Below, one piece after another: positions 25,367-34,849 of a DNA stretch of 64,000 nucleotides. Position numbers and translations under genes: made by a program. The stretch comes from Acetobacter garciniae. GTDB lineage: Bacteria > Pseudomonadota > Alphaproteobacteria > Acetobacterales > Acetobacteraceae. The notes under the pieces are model-generated. The model did not search any database, was not told where the DNA came from, and saw only the letters and a list, made by a program, of their open reading frames with translations. Location of the stretch: NCBI RefSeq assembly GCF_017377735.1, contig NZ_JAFVMH010000011.1:20768-84767 (forward strand), given 5' to 3'. Positions within the stretch are counted from its first letter, which is position 1. Each line of letters opens with the position of its first letter.

Positions 25367-25977
25367 CAAAGGCAAAGCACGGCCCGCTGCGCGTAGGGAT
25401 TGGCGGCCCGGTTGGCACGGGCAAGACAGCCTTGATGGACGCGCTGTGCCGCCGCTTTCGCGACGACTACAATATCGCCGCCATCACCAATGATATCTAC
25501 ACGCGTGAAGATGCGGAATTCCTGACCCGTGCGGGGTCCCTCCCACCCGAGCGGATCATGGGTATCGAAACCGGCGGCTGCCCGCATACGGCGATCCGAG
25601 AAGACGCCAGCATCAACCTTGCGGGCATTGCGGAACTGACGGAGCGTTTTGCCGGGCTGGATCTGGTGCTGGTGGAAAGCGGGGGCGACAACCTTGCCGC
25701 GACCTTCAGCCCTGAACTGGCCGACCTGACCATTTATGTCATCGATGTTTCGGCCGGCGACAAGATACCCCGCAAGGGCGGCCCGGGCATTACGCGCAGC
25801 GACCTGCTGGTTATCAACAAGATCGACCTGGCACCCCATGTTGGGGCCGATCTGGGGGTCATGGAGCGTGACAGCAAACGCATGCGTGCCGAACGGCCTT
25901 TCGTGTTCGCCAATGTCCGGGCCGGGCAGGGGGTGGATGCGATTGCCGCTTTCATTATCGAACAGGGTGGGTTGTAA
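25363..25977 (+). CDS. ureG: Urease GTPase UreG
   Basis: SIMIBI-class GTPase of 204 aa powering nickel insertion. P-loop GGPVGTGKT (about 14-22), the nickel-binding GGCPH with Cys73 and His75, [16 protein letters not shown] and the G4 motif NKID are all present. ATG 25363 overlaps the ureF stop (ATGA); the open frame upstream of it is part of ureF. It is the last urease gene before the nickel permease 36 bases on. Confidence 0.96.
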   Translation: MTKAKHGPLRVGIGGPVGTGKTALMDALCRRFRDDYNIAAITNDIYTREDAEFLTRAGSLPPERIMGIETGGCPHTAIREDASINLAGIAELTERFAGLDLVLVESGGDNLAATFSPELADLTIYVIDVSAGDKIPRKGGPGITRSDLLVINKIDLAPHVGADLGVMERDSKRMRAERPFVFANVRAGQGVDAIAAFIIEQGGL

Positions 25978-26013
25978 AGTATCGCCCCGCGTAACCGGCA
26001 TGAAGGCACTGAA

Positions 26014-27021
26014 ATGGCAAGGCACGCGAGGGGGCTGACGGGCCCGCGGGGAATAGGGCGACCGGCTGGCGTCTTGTACGCAATGCTGCTGGCCAACCTG
26101 CTGGCCTGGGCAGGGGCCATAAGCTTGCTGGGTACAACGCCCCTGCTGCTGGGGGCGGCAGGCCTTGCATGGACATTCGGCCTGCGCCACGGGCTGGATG
26201 CAGATCATATCGTGGCGATCGATACAGTCACCCGCAGGCTTGTGCAGTCCGGTCGCACGCCGTCACTGGTCGGGCTGTTCTTTTCGCTGGGTCATTCCAG
26301 CGTCGTGATCCTTGCCACATTCGTGCTGGTGGGGTTGCCCGCGCATGGCTGGCTGGAGCGATGGCACCTGCTTGGCGGGGCTTTTGGCACGGCTGTTTCA
26401 GCCATGTTCATGGGCGTGGCGGTTATTGCCAATGCCCGCATGGCCGTGGGGCAATGGCGGGCCCTGCACCGTGGCGGCGCTTCATTGCCCGCCACCGGCA
26501 CGCCGGCAACCTGGCTGCTGCGGCCGGTTTTCCGCCTGATCGGGCGAAGCTGGCATATGTATCCGCTCGGTTTCCTGTTCGGTCTCGGCTTCGATACCGC
26601 AAGCGAGATCGGCCTGCTGGGAATGGCAACGGCCCAGGCCAATCAGGGGGTTGGCCTACTGGGTGTCATGGCCCTTCCATTGCTGTTCACGATGGGCATG
26701 GCGTTGGTCGATACGCTGGATACCGTGCTGATGTGCCGTGCCTATGGCTGGGGCATGCGCAGGGGCGATCGGTACCGGGGCTACGACCTGGCCGTGACCC
26801 TTGTCTCGCTCGGGGCCGCAGGCACAGTTGGCACGATCGAACTGGCGCAAGGAATAGGTGGGGCAGATGGCGGCAACGGCCTGCTCATGCGCGGAATAAT
26901 GGCGGCCAATGACCATTTTACGGCCCTCGGAGCCGCCATCGTGCTGGCTTTTCTGGCCCTGTGGGGCGCGGCGGTTGCGATCGGCCGCGTGCAGCGCGGA
27001 GAAGTTACCACCACCCCGTAA
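26014..27021 (+). CDS. NiCoT-family nickel/cobalt permease
   Basis: Inner-membrane nickel importer of the HoxN/HupN/NixA family, 335 aa with about eight membrane segments. The signature HX4DH is at 59-65 (RHGLDADHIVAIDTVTR), followed by FFSLGHSSVV and the later motifs LGFDTASEIGLLG and LVDTLDTVLM, all shared with this family. It lies 36 bases after ureG on the same strand, so it very likely supplies nickel for urease and may be part of the same operon. Cobalt uptake is the alternative activity. Confidence 0.93.
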   Translation: MARHARGLTGPRGIGRPAGVLYAMLLANLLAWAGAISLLGTTPLLLGAAGLAWTFGLRHGLDADHIVAIDTVTRRLVQSGRTPSLVGLFFSLGHSSVVILATFVLVGLPAHGWLERWHLLGGAFGTAVSAMFMGVAVIANARMAVGQWRALHRGGASLPATGTPATWLLRPVFRLIGRSWHMYPLGFLFGLGFDTASEIGLLGMATAQANQGVGLLGVMALPLLFTMGMALVDTLDTVLMCRAYGWGMRRGDRYRGYDLAVTLVSLGAAGTVGTIELAQGIGGADGGNGLLMRGIMAANDHFTALGAAIVLAFLALWGAAVAIGRVQRGEVTTTP

Positions 27022-27067
27022 ACCTGCGCCGGGTCGAACAGGCGGGGGGCTGCTGCCGTTCCCGAAC

Positions 27068-29104
27068 TTATGGCGATCCCGGCTGAGCCCGGGTGGCGGG
27101 CTGTTCTATCGGCAGCCAGAGCATGAAGTTCGTTCCCGGGTTGCCAAGCCGCCAGTCGACCCGCCCGGCCAGGGCATTGGCACGCCAGCATATGTTGTGG
27201 AGCCCGCGTCCTTCATTCGTGCGCTGATCGGGGCAAAAGCCCAGCCCGTTATCTTCCACCCGCACAAGAATGCCCGGGGGTTCGGTCTCGGTCGACAGGC
27301 GGATATGGCTGGCCTGGGCATGCTTGAGAATATTGGTAATGACTTCCTGGAGAATACGCAGGATATGCAGGGCGGATGACGGTGTCAGCCACTGCAACGG
27401 CGGCAGGGGGGTCACGGCCCATTCCAGCATGACACCCTGCGCGCGCAGGCGTGGGGTCAGGCGAAAGCGCAGGTTGGCCAGCAGCATCAGCAGGTCGGCG
27501 TCTACCGGTTCAAGCGAATCAACAGTCAGTTTCAGGTCGAACAGGCAGTCTTTCAGGGTCTGCGCCAGCACCTCGTGCGATGCGGCGTGGTCGGCCATAT
27601 GGATCGCCCCGGTCAGGGTCGAGCCCAGGCCGTCATGCATGTCGCGCATCAGGCGCTGCCGTTCGGCTACCAGCAATTCGCGCTGTTCGATCTGGTGCAG
27701 GCGTTCGTATGTGTCGCGCAGGGTTACTTCCTGCGCGTGCAGGCGTGTTTCCAGAATCTGGTTGCTGCGTTCGGCAAGGCCCAATGCGTTGATGTAACGT
27801 CGGCACAGAATATACAGACAGCTCAGGAACAGGTCGGGGGTGATATAGGGAAGCAGGTAGATATGCCCGATGCTGACATAGTAATTGGCCATCAGCATGT
27901 CATGCACCGCAATGGGGAACATCAGCATGTTCCAGAACAGCAGGAGCATGCCCGAGCCCGAACGCCGTCGCCACATGGCGGCCATCAGCAGAGGCATGGT
28001 CGGCGTCGAAAGCGTGAAGCAGAAAATATAGGCACAGAGTGCGAGTGCGGAGATCGTGGCGGAAGAAAGGAACAGGGGCGACGTTGCAACCGTGCATGCG
28101 ATCATGCCCCAGACCAGCAGGCGCTTCAGCCAGCGGAACTCCACCTCGGCCAGGCCGCAGCAGAACAGCCAGCCCACGACGATCAGCCAGCACATGGAAT
28201 TGACGGTGGCCCAGCCGAACCAGACGGGCGAGATGATGCTCGGATCGAGCGGGCCCAGAAAATGCAGGATCCGTGTCGTATAAAGCACGGCCGCAAAAAC
28301 GAAGAGCAGATAAAGATCGCTGTCGGGCCGGGCCAGGGCCACGAAGAACAGAACAACGGCCATGGACAGCAGCACGACCGCAAACACCCCCGGCACGATA
28401 CATTGCAGCGCGATACGAATGCGGTATCGCCAGAACAATGCGTCATGCTGGCCAACCCAGGCCGGGGTGATGGCGCCCCCCAGCCCCGGTAGCGTGTCCA
28501 TGCGCAGCAAAATGACCGATGGACCGGCAATGGGCAGGTCGATCAGCACCGGGCGGTTAAAACTGTTCCAGATGATATCGCCATGGGATCGCCAGACCAG
28601 ATGACCGTTCTGGTATACGGCCAGTCTTCCCTCCGTTTTCCACCGCGGCAGGTAGAAGCTGATATCGTTGCTCATCTTCCCCAGTGTGGCGGGGGGCGCT
28701 ACCTTGAAGCGGTACCAGCTTGTCATGGCATGGCCATGGCTTGCCGATGGAATGACATTCGTGCGCGGCACACCTGTGTAGGGGAGGGTCGCCAGCCGCC
28801 AGTCACCCTGCGGGCCGTCTGCTGCGATCTCATCGGCCTGCGGGGCGTTCAGGTCGGTGACGGTCTCCTGCCTCAGGAACTCGGCAGCGGGAAAAAACTG
28901 GGTCCACAGGACCGGGGAGCCCCCGAAAACAGGGCCATGGAGCATGCGGACCAGCAGCAGCACGATAAGCCCCACGGCCACTGTACCCGTGCCGAGCAGA
29001 AACATGCGGCGCCCCTGGGGCGAATGCGGGCGGGGTGTGTCGTATCTGGCGCTGTCGTCAAACAGGATGGTTGTGGCCGCATTTTCAGTCATTGAGCCAT
29101 CCAT
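27068..29104 (-). CDS. Membrane sensor histidine kinase with 7TM-DISM-like input, NarL-partner class
   Basis: Sensor of 678 aa. One membrane segment (about 34-54), a periplasmic beta-rich domain (about 60-225) and about seven further segments (230-435) resemble 7TMR-DISM receptors. A coiled coil leads to the HisKA_3 motif ERQRLMRDMHDGLGSTLTG with phosphoacceptor His490, then an HATPase domain with EVITNILKHAQA and VEDNGLGF. The start is 29104 or 29092; both overlap the end of the response regulator gene, so the two are co-translated. It is convergent with the nickel permease gene and downstream of the T6SS pppA on the same strand. The signal is unknown; an envelope cue is plausible from the architecture. 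Confidence 0.88.
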   Translation of the reverse strand: MDGSMTENAATTILFDDSARYDTPRPHSPQGRRMFLLGTGTVAVGLIVLLLVRMLHGPVFGGSPVLWTQFFPAAEFLRQETVTDLNAPQADEIAADGPQGDWRLATLPYTGVPRTNVIPSASHGHAMTSWYRFKVAPPATLGKMSNDISFYLPRWKTEGRLAVYQNGHLVWRSHGDIIWNSFNRPVLIDLPIAGPSVILLRMDTLPGLGGAITPAWVGQHDALFWRYRIRIALQCIVPGVFAVVLLSMAVVLFFVALARPDSDLYLLFVFAAVLYTTRILHFLGPLDPSIISPVWFGWATVNSMCWLIVVGWLFCCGLAEVEFRWLKRLLVWGMIACTVATSPLFLSSATISALALCAYIFCFTLSTPTMPLLMAAMWRRRSGSGMLLLFWNMLMFPIAVHDMLMANYYVSIGHIYLLPYITPDLFLSCLYILCRRYINALGLAERSNQILETRLHAQEVTLRDTYERLHQIEQRELLVAERQRLMRDMHDGLGSTLTGAIHMADHAASHEVLAQTLKDCLFDLKLTVDSLEPVDADLLMLLANLRFRLTPRLRAQGVMLEWAVTPLPPLQWLTPSSALHILRILQEVITNILKHAQASHIRLSTETEPPGILVRVEDNGLGFCPDQRTNEGRGLHNICWRANALAGRVDWRLGNPGTNFMLWLPIEQPATRAQPGSP

Positions 29105-29744
29105 GGCGGCGGCCCAGGGTGACGGCTTCCATCCGCGATGTCACGGCAAGCTTGCGATAGATCCGCCGGATATGGGTCTGCACGGTATGGGCCGATATCT
29201 GCAATTCGCCCGCGATTTCGGATGACGTAAAGCCCTGGGAAATTTTTTGCAGCACTTCATGTTCCCGCCCGGACAAGGGTGAAGGCTCGCGTTCGGCAGG
29301 TTGGGGCAGTTGCGTGCGAAAGCGTGAGAGGATCCGGCGCGCGATCATGGGGCTGATCGGGCTGCCGCCTTGATGGACGCTGCGGATATCCGCAATGCGC
29401 TGGCTGTCATCGCTGTCCTTGAGCAGGTAGCCTACAGCGCCCGAGGCAATGGCGGTCATGACATCGGTTTCATCCCCGAATGTCGTGTTCACCAGCACGG
29501 CACAGTCCGGCCAGCGTTCGACGGCGGCACGCACCACGTCGAGCCCGGACCCGTCGGGCAGGCCGATATCGGCCAGCAGCACGTCAGCAGCAGGCCCGTC
29601 CAGCATGGCCAGCCCGGCCGCCCGGCTGGTGGCCGCGGCATGGAGCGCCATGTCCGGCTGGGCGGCAATCGCCCTCGCCATGGCGTCGTGAAAGGTCACG
29701 TCGTCCTCTAATATGGCGATACGCAGGGAATCGGGTTTTTCCAT
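29085..29744 (-). CDS. NarL/LuxR-type response regulator
   Basis: Response regulator of 219 aa. The receiver domain has the acidic pair EDD (13-15), phosphoacceptor Asp59 (LLADIGLPDG), Thr in VLVNTTFGDE and Lys in YLLKDSD. The C-terminal LuxR helix-turn-helix follows (LSGREHEVLQKISQGFTSSE, then IAGELQISAHTVQTHIRRIY). Its gene overlaps the histidine kinase gene. A TGTCCCCA/TGGGGACA dyad lies 95-114 bases upstream and recurs in the vgrG/tpsB intergenic region, so this protein is a candidate regulator of the T6SS locus; that link is inferred. Confidence 0.92.
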   Translation of the reverse strand: MEKPDSLRIAILEDDVTFHDAMARAIAAQPDMALHAAATSRAAGLAMLDGPAADVLLADIGLPDGSGLDVVRAAVERWPDCAVLVNTTFGDETDVMTAIASGAVGYLLKDSDDSQRIADIRSVHQGGSPISPMIARRILSRFRTQLPQPAEREPSPLSGREHEVLQKISQGFTSSEIAGELQISAHTVQTHIRRIYRKLAVTSRMEAVTLGRRHGWLND

Positions 29745-29999
29745 GATCGCATCATGGCCACGAATGTGACGTTAAATGAAAGCTTTAGACCGGTTTTTTC
29801 TCCAAATATCACATTCTTTCGATTGAAAAATGACCCCGTGTCCCCAGAATTGGGGACAATAAACACACCTCTTGCCCCCGCCCCGGTTCCCCGAAGCCAG
29901 GCCCTGCCCAGGCCCCGCCCTGGCCGACATTGCCCCGGCATGGCAGCACCAATGCGGGAGTCGCCCGGTGAACGCCCCAGCCAGGAACGCCCCTGCCAG
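29745..29999. other. Upstream region of the two-component operon
   Basis: 255 bases between the pppA stop and the response regulator start. It contains the GTCCCC-type dyad (29839-29858) and, closer to the gene, an inverted repeat GAATGTGA (29762-29769) / TCACATTC (29809-29816) with a 39-base spacer. The half nearer to the regulator gene is AT-rich, as a promoter would be. No gene is seen. Confidence 0.5.
29839..29858. promoter_or_regulatory. GTCCCC dyad, copy 1 (response regulator operon)
   Basis: TGTCCCCA-GAAT-TGGGGACA: eight-base arms, four-base spacer, perfect. Two close relatives lie in the vgrG-tpsB gap. Position upstream of the response regulator gene suggests an operator, possibly for autoregulation. 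Confidence 0.6.
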
Positions 30000-30731
30000 T
30001 CACAGGGGGCTGTCGGTCCGGTCGCAGGTAATGACCACCGCGGTCACGTTATCGGTCGCCTTGTGCGCCAGGGCCGCGCTGATCAGCATGGTTGTGGGGT
30101 CCAGGTCCGGCAAGACAGATAGCGAGGCGCTGAGTTCGGCAGCGTTCAGGGTTTTGGTGATCCCGTCACTGCAAAGCAGGAAACTGTCACCCGGATGGAG
30201 CTTGCCTATGACCTTGTCCAGCACAAGGTCTTCCTCCCCCGCGCCGATCGCGCGGGTGATGATGTTGGCATGGGGGTGGGATTCGGCATTTTCCGGCCTG
30301 ATCTGCCCCGCATCCACCAGTTCCTGCACCAGGCTGTGGTCCTGGGTGATCTGGCTCAACATGCCGTCGCGATAGAGATAGGCACGGGAATCACCCGCCC
30401 ACAGGCAGGCGAAATAGCCGTTCCTGATCACAAGACAGACCAGGGTGGTGGCGATCACAACATTGCTGCCCCGGCGCGCGGCCTCCCGCCGTATACGGGC
30501 GTCGGCCCCGGTCACGGCCTGGCGGATCGCACCAAGCATGTCCGCCGCCATGGGCAGGGAGGGCAGAGCGTCCAGTGCTTCGATCACCATCGTGGCGGCG
30601 ACATCGCCCGCCTGATGCCCACCCGCACCGTCCGCCACGGCCCATAAACCGATATCGGGGCGGTTCAGGAGACGGTCTTCATTATGCCGGCGTTTGGGGC
30701 CGGGGTCCGTCTTTGCCCATGAACGTATCAT
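30000..30731 (-). CDS. pppA: PP2C-type Ser/Thr phosphatase PppA (T6SS)
   Basis: Cytoplasmic PPM phosphatase of 243 aa. Metal-site motifs are intact: NEDR near residue 17, VADGAGGH (33-40), WAGDSRAYLYR, the later SDGITKTL and the terminal DNVTAVV. In T6SS loci PppA removes phosphate from FHA proteins phosphorylated by the kinase PpkA and so turns secretion down. The start overlaps the tagF stop (ATGA at 30728-30731). It is the last gene of the tssI-to-pppA block and precedes the two-component operon. A PpkA-like kinase is encoded at 50195. Confidence 0.92.
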   Translation of the reverse strand: MIRSWAKTDPGPKRRHNEDRLLNRPDIGLWAVADGAGGHQAGDVAATMVIEALDALPSLPMAADMLGAIRQAVTGADARIRREAARRGSNVVIATTLVCLVIRNGYFACLWAGDSRAYLYRDGMLSQITQDHSLVQELVDAGQIRPENAESHPHANIITRAIGAGEEDLVLDKVIGKLHPGDSFLLCSDGITKTLNAAELSASLSVLPDLDPTTMLISAALAHKATDNVTAVVITCDRTDSPL

Positions 30732-31339
30732 CTGACCTCTGTGGGAACATAGTCTGTGGGAATACAGGATGACTCATTATCGCGGACCATGCCCGCCGCC
30801 ATTGCGGCAGGTGGCAGGCAGGCAAGAGCAAGCCGGGCGGGGCTGTGCCGCGGCCCGCCATCGGTCCACCAGCCCGGTGTGTCGGCAACGTGGCGGGGCG
30901 TTGCCGGTTCATCGAGAACCCGGCGCAGCGTGGCCGTGGGTGCGTCCTCGACCACGCAGCGGATCGCCGCCTCACCAACGCGGTCCAGCCATACGGCGCC
31001 GTCCAGCAGGGCGGCAGGACCGGGTGCGTGGGCACAGGCGATGAACGGGTAGCACCGTCCCACCCGGTCCATGCTGGGCATCCACACACCCAGCAGCGCC
31101 TGGGGGCCACAGGCACCGACCGGCAGCATGAAGTGCCAGACAGGGGCAACCATCCAGGCGTCGCGCCAGTCCGGGCCAAGTGTCCGGGCAACGCTCAACA
31201 GGCTTTCGCGGCACCACAGGTCCAGGGCCGCGACGGTGGCTTCACAAAGCCCGTCGCGCACAAAATCGGCCTGGGAGGGAATTTTGCCGAAGAACCCGGC
31301 CGAAGGCGGATGATACGGCATTGCACTATGCGCCATCAT
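30728..31339 (-). CDS. tagF: T6SS regulator TagF (ImpM)
   Basis: Cytoplasmic protein of 203 aa. The N-terminal GFFGKIPSQADFVRDGL is the TagF/ImpM signature, followed by VWMPSMDRVGRCYPF. TagF acts as a post-translational repressor of T6SS in Pseudomonas and Agrobacterium, there together with FHA proteins and the PppA pathway. I placed the start at the tandem ATGATG (31339-31334) that overlaps the tssM stop; the frame continues upstream inside tssM and is a shadow there. Confidence 0.88.
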   Translation of the reverse strand: MMAHSAMPYHPPSAGFFGKIPSQADFVRDGLCEATVAALDLWCRESLLSVARTLGPDWRDAWMVAPVWHFMLPVGACGPQALLGVWMPSMDRVGRCYPFIACAHAPGPAALLDGAVWLDRVGEAAIRCVVEDAPTATLRRVLDEPATPRHVADTPGWWTDGGPRHSPARLALACLPPAAMAAGMVRDNESSCIPTDYVPTEVR

Positions 31340-34300
31340 AATGCGGGACAATGAAAGGAGGATAGAAGCCCGGGCACAAACGGGTTCAGAACCGAGGTGG
31401 CACCCAGCGTATAGCTGACGGTATGGCCCCCGATATCGAAACTCAGCGTATAGCGATCGGGCCCGCCTGCCGGGGTCATGCGGCCCTGGCCAAACAGGTG
31501 GAACAGAGCCCACGGCCCCGTTGCCGTCAGTTGAAGGGGCGCGCCCCCCCCCGCCAATGTCAGTGTCAGCCGCGCTGTCTGCATGCCGTCATTGCCGGGC
31601 CAGGAAACCGTGGTGGCCATTTGCGGGCCCTGTGCGTAGGTCACGCTCAGCCCACCCAGTTGCAACACGGCCTGCGTTGCATCGGCACTCAGGGAGAGTG
31701 GCGTAAGCGTGAACTGCACGGCTGGCTGCATGCCCGAGGCAAAGAACGCCTGCTTGATGGTCTGGGCGCGTTGAAAGGCCGCCAGCGCCCCCTGGCCGAT
31801 AGGGGGGGCCACGCCGTTGACCGCCTGCACCCGCCAGACGGATTGCGACATGTCGATAAACGGCTGAACCTGCTGGCTGAAGAAACTGTCCAACTGGCCA
31901 TTGGGTGCGAACAGACGCGCGAAGTCCCCCAGCGGAATATCGGCGCTTGAAGACGCAGTGAACGGATAACGCCCCGCCACCGCCTGCTGGCATAATTGCG
32001 CGGGCCCACCCGCCCCGTTGAAGGCGGTACCCGCCGCCCGGGCGGCACTGCCGCCACGCAGGTCGTTGACGTTGCGGGTCAGGCTGCTCAGCCACCGGTT
32101 GACGGGCGCGGGCGCTGTTGCGGCTTCCCCCGCCAGCAGGGACGCCGCATCCCCACCCTGGAGGGACGAACCTGCGCCCCCGGAAGGCGCCATCAGGGCG
32201 GCCATCTGCTGATGCAGGTTGGTAATAAGGTTCAGGGTCAGGGACAGCGGTGCGCCAGTCCCCGTGCCGACATAGGTCATAAGCGGGGCGTAATAGGTGG
32301 CCACATCGCTGCCGGGCAAGGCCGCTTCGCTGTCGGCACCCGTGGGGGCCATAAGCCCTTTCAGGGCCGCTTCGGCCGAGTTCGCATTTGCGACGGCGGC
32401 ACCGGCCTGGGCGATGGCCTGAACCGGCCCGGCGGATGGGGCTGTCGGCTGGGCGGAAAGCTGCATCTGGGTGATTGCGCTGTTCAGCAGCCGGGCCATG
32501 GGCGACTGGGGTGATGACAGGACATACAGGTTCTGTGCAGCCTGTGCTGCATTTGTTGCGGGTTTGAGGTTCAGGTCAGCCAGCATGGCGTCCCAATGCG
32601 CTTCGTAATCCTTGGAATACAGTGCCAGCACATTGCTCTCCAGCCCGGCAACTTCGGGGCTTGCGGCATCGGCTGTCATTTGCGGGCCCAGCACCCAGCT
32701 TTCATCGGTGACATCGCGCGTGACATGCGCCAAGGCCGGCAGCATGACGGTGCGGAACCCCTTGAGCGTATAGAAACCGGGAATACCCTCAGTCAGCGGT
32801 CTGCCGGACGCACGGCTGAAAAGGGGCACACCCGCAGCCCCCATTTCCTGCGCGGGAACCCAGGGCGGCAGGGTGGCAGGCGCTGAATCGCGGATGCGCG
32901 AATAGATCCGTTGAGCCGGGGAAACATGGGCGAAGGTCGTGCGCGCCGCATCGACCAGCGTGCCGTCCAACGGCACCGGAGGCAGGGAGGAGGCCAGCAG
33001 CGCGTCCAGGTGACGTTGCAGGTCGGCGCGTTGCCGGGCGCGGGCCGGTCCGGGATAAAGGCGTTCCCAGTCCAGTTTCATCCAGGTCTTGACCAGCGTG
33101 CGATCCATCGGTCCCTGACCGCCGAGCATCAGATACACCCGTGTCACCTGATAGAGGAATTCCGGCCTGTCGAAGCTGCCCCGCATTTCCGCCTCCAGTT
33201 GCAGGACGATGCGGGGCAGCAACGCGTGGTCAAGGGCGTGCACGTAGGTTGCCTGCGCCCCCGCCGCCAGTTTCCCGGCCTGGCTCAGCCCCATGCCGGC
33301 AAGACCCGTCACCCGGTCGTCCGGCCCGAAGGGGAGGGCCCGTGCCGCGTCCAGCAGCGGCAGAACAGCCATGACATCGGTATCGCGCACCGGGTCCAGC
33401 GGCAGGCCGCCCGCCACGCGTTCATAGGCGCGCAAGGCGGTATTGCTGCGCTCGATCGCATCGGCATTGCGCGCGCGGCTTATCAGCAGCCCCACCAGGA
33501 TCAGCATGAAGGCCGCCGCCACGGCAGCGTATCCGCCGCCAAGCAGCACCATCCGCCGCCGCCTGCGGGCGGGAGACATGCTGGCCAGCATGGCCTCGCC
33601 GAACATGACATCGCATAACAGACGCCGCAGGAAGTAACTGCGGCCCTTGACGGGGCGCAGGGAAGACGCGCGCGCCTGATCGATACCATAAGACCGGGCC
33701 AGGGCACCGGTCAGACGATCGAACGGCGTGCCTTCCTGTGTGCCGGATGTGAAATAGACCCCGCGCAGGAACGGTGCGGGATCGAGAAGTGACGCACCGA
33801 AGGCCTCGGTCAGAAAACCTGTCAGTGGCGCATGCAGGCTTGCGAACTGCGAGGGGAAGGCAGCAATCTGCACGCGCTTGTCGGGGCTGCGTTCGCGTTG
33901 CAGCAGATCGATCAGCCGGTCATCCAGCCGCTGGCACAGGAGCGAGAATTCGCTGTCCAGCGTTCCAATCGGGTTGGTGGCGGCGGGGTCGAAGGTCATG
34001 CCCCAGACCTGGGCGCGGCGTTCCTCGTCCAGGTCGTCGTAGAACTCGCTGAATCCGGCCAGCAGGTCGGCTTTCGTCAGCAGCATGTAGACCGGAAGTT
34101 TCAGGCCCAGCCGTTCTGTCATTTCCCGGATACGGCGGCGTATGGCCTGGGCATGCGCACTGCGTTCCGATGCCGTCATGCCAGCCAGATCGGCCAGCGA
34201 GAACGCGACCATCACACCGTTGAGCGCCTGCCGCTTGCGGGTATTGCGCAGCAGGTCGAGAAACGTGTCCCACCCGGCACGGTCGGTGCCATTGCCCGTA

Positions 34301-34842
34301 TCCTGCGTCGTATAACGACCGGCCGTGTCGATCAGCACCGCCTGATCGGCGAACCACCAGTCGCACAGGCGGGTTCCACCCACCCCGGCGATGGCGCTCT
34401 CGTTCAACGGAAAGGTCAGTCCGGCATTCAGCAGGGCCGTTGTCTTCCCCGAACCCGGTGGGCCGATAATGACGTACCAGGGCTGTTCGTAAAGATAACT
34501 GCCCCGGCCCCGGGCCTTGCGCAGCACGGCCAGAGCGCTTTTCAGCCGCTCGGCCAGGACTGCGGCTTCATTCGCTGCGGCTTGGTCCGTGGCACTGTCA
34601 GGGGTGCCGCCATGTGCGACACCCTGGGCCAGGGCGGCATCGCGCATCCGCCGGCGCCAGTCGATGGCCAGGTTGATACCCGCCCAAAGGCCGAGCAGCA
34701 GCACCACGCCCGCAAGACGGGGCCAGATCGGGGCCAGCACGGACAGGAACGGGCCGAAGAACCAGAGCAGCGTGCCCAGTACGGCGGTCGCGACGCCGCT
34801 GAGAAACCAGCGCGCGGTCAGGATGGCGACAATCTTGCTCAT
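31336..34842 (-). CDS. tssM: T6SS membrane protein TssM (IcmF/ImpL)
   Basis: Large inner-membrane protein of 1168 aa, core of the trans-envelope complex with TssL. Two N-terminal membrane segments (about 11-60) precede a cytoplasmic NTPase-like domain with Walker A GPPGSGKT (127-134) and LIDTAGRYTTQD. A third segment near 430-455 leads to the long periplasmic part, ending in the C-terminal beta domain. Length and order are normal for the family. tssL lies just upstream (seven bases) and tagF overlaps downstream. No TssJ lipoprotein gene, its usual outer-membrane partner, is found in the window. Confidence 0.95.
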   Translation of the reverse strand: MSKIVAILTARWFLSGVATAVLGTLLWFFGPFLSVLAPIWPRLAGVVLLLGLWAGINLAIDWRRRMRDAALAQGVAHGGTPDSATDQAAANEAAVLAERLKSALAVLRKARGRGSYLYEQPWYVIIGPPGSGKTTALLNAGLTFPLNESAIAGVGGTRLCDWWFADQAVLIDTAGRYTTQDTGNGTDRAGWDTFLDLLRNTRKRQALNGVMVAFSLADLAGMTASERSAHAQAIRRRIREMTERLGLKLPVYMLLTKADLLAGFSEFYDDLDEERRAQVWGMTFDPAATNPIGTLDSEFSLLCQRLDDRLIDLLQRERSPDKRVQIAAFPSQFASLHAPLTGFLTEAFGASLLDPAPFLRGVYFTSGTQEGTPFDRLTGALARSYGIDQARASSLRPVKGRSYFLRRLLCDVMFGEAMLASMSPARRRRRMVLLGGGYAAVAAAFMLILVGLLISRARNADAIERSNTALRAYERVAGGLPLDPVRDTDVMAVLPLLDAARALPFGPDDRVTGLAGMGLSQAGKLAAGAQATYVHALDHALLPRIVLQLEAEMRGSFDRPEFLYQVTRVYLMLGGQGPMDRTLVKTWMKLDWERLYPGPARARQRADLQRHLDALLASSLPPVPLDGTLVDAARTTFAHVSPAQRIYSRIRDSAPATLPPWVPAQEMGAAGVPLFSRASGRPLTEGIPGFYTLKGFRTVMLPALAHVTRDVTDESWVLGPQMTADAASPEVAGLESNVLALYSKDYEAHWDAMLADLNLKPATNAAQAAQNLYVLSSPQSPMARLLNSAITQMQLSAQPTAPSAGPVQAIAQAGAAVANANSAEAALKGLMAPTGADSEAALPGSDVATYYAPLMTYVGTGTGAPLSLTLNLITNLHQQMAALMAPSGGAGSSLQGGDAASLLAGEAATAPAPVNRWLSSLTRNVNDLRGGSAARAAGTAFNGAGGPAQLCQQAVAGRYPFTASSSADIPLGDFARLFAPNGQLDSFFSQQVQPFIDMSQSVWRVQAVNGVAPPIGQGALAAFQRAQTIKQAFFASGMQPAVQFTLTPLSLSADATQAVLQLGGLSVTYAQGPQMATTVSWPGNDGMQTARLTLTLAGGGAPLQLTATGPWALFHLFGQGRMTPAGGPDRYTLSFDIGGHTVSYTLGATSVLNPFVPGLLSSFHCPAL

Positions 34843-34849
34843 GTCTCGC

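Noticed and set aside
29839..29858. The GTCCCC dyads as intrinsic terminators
   Set aside because: The stems are only six to eight pairs without an adjacent T tract, and copies 2 and 3 lie upstream of divergent genes where terminators make little sense. A 5'-UTR hairpin role remains possible.
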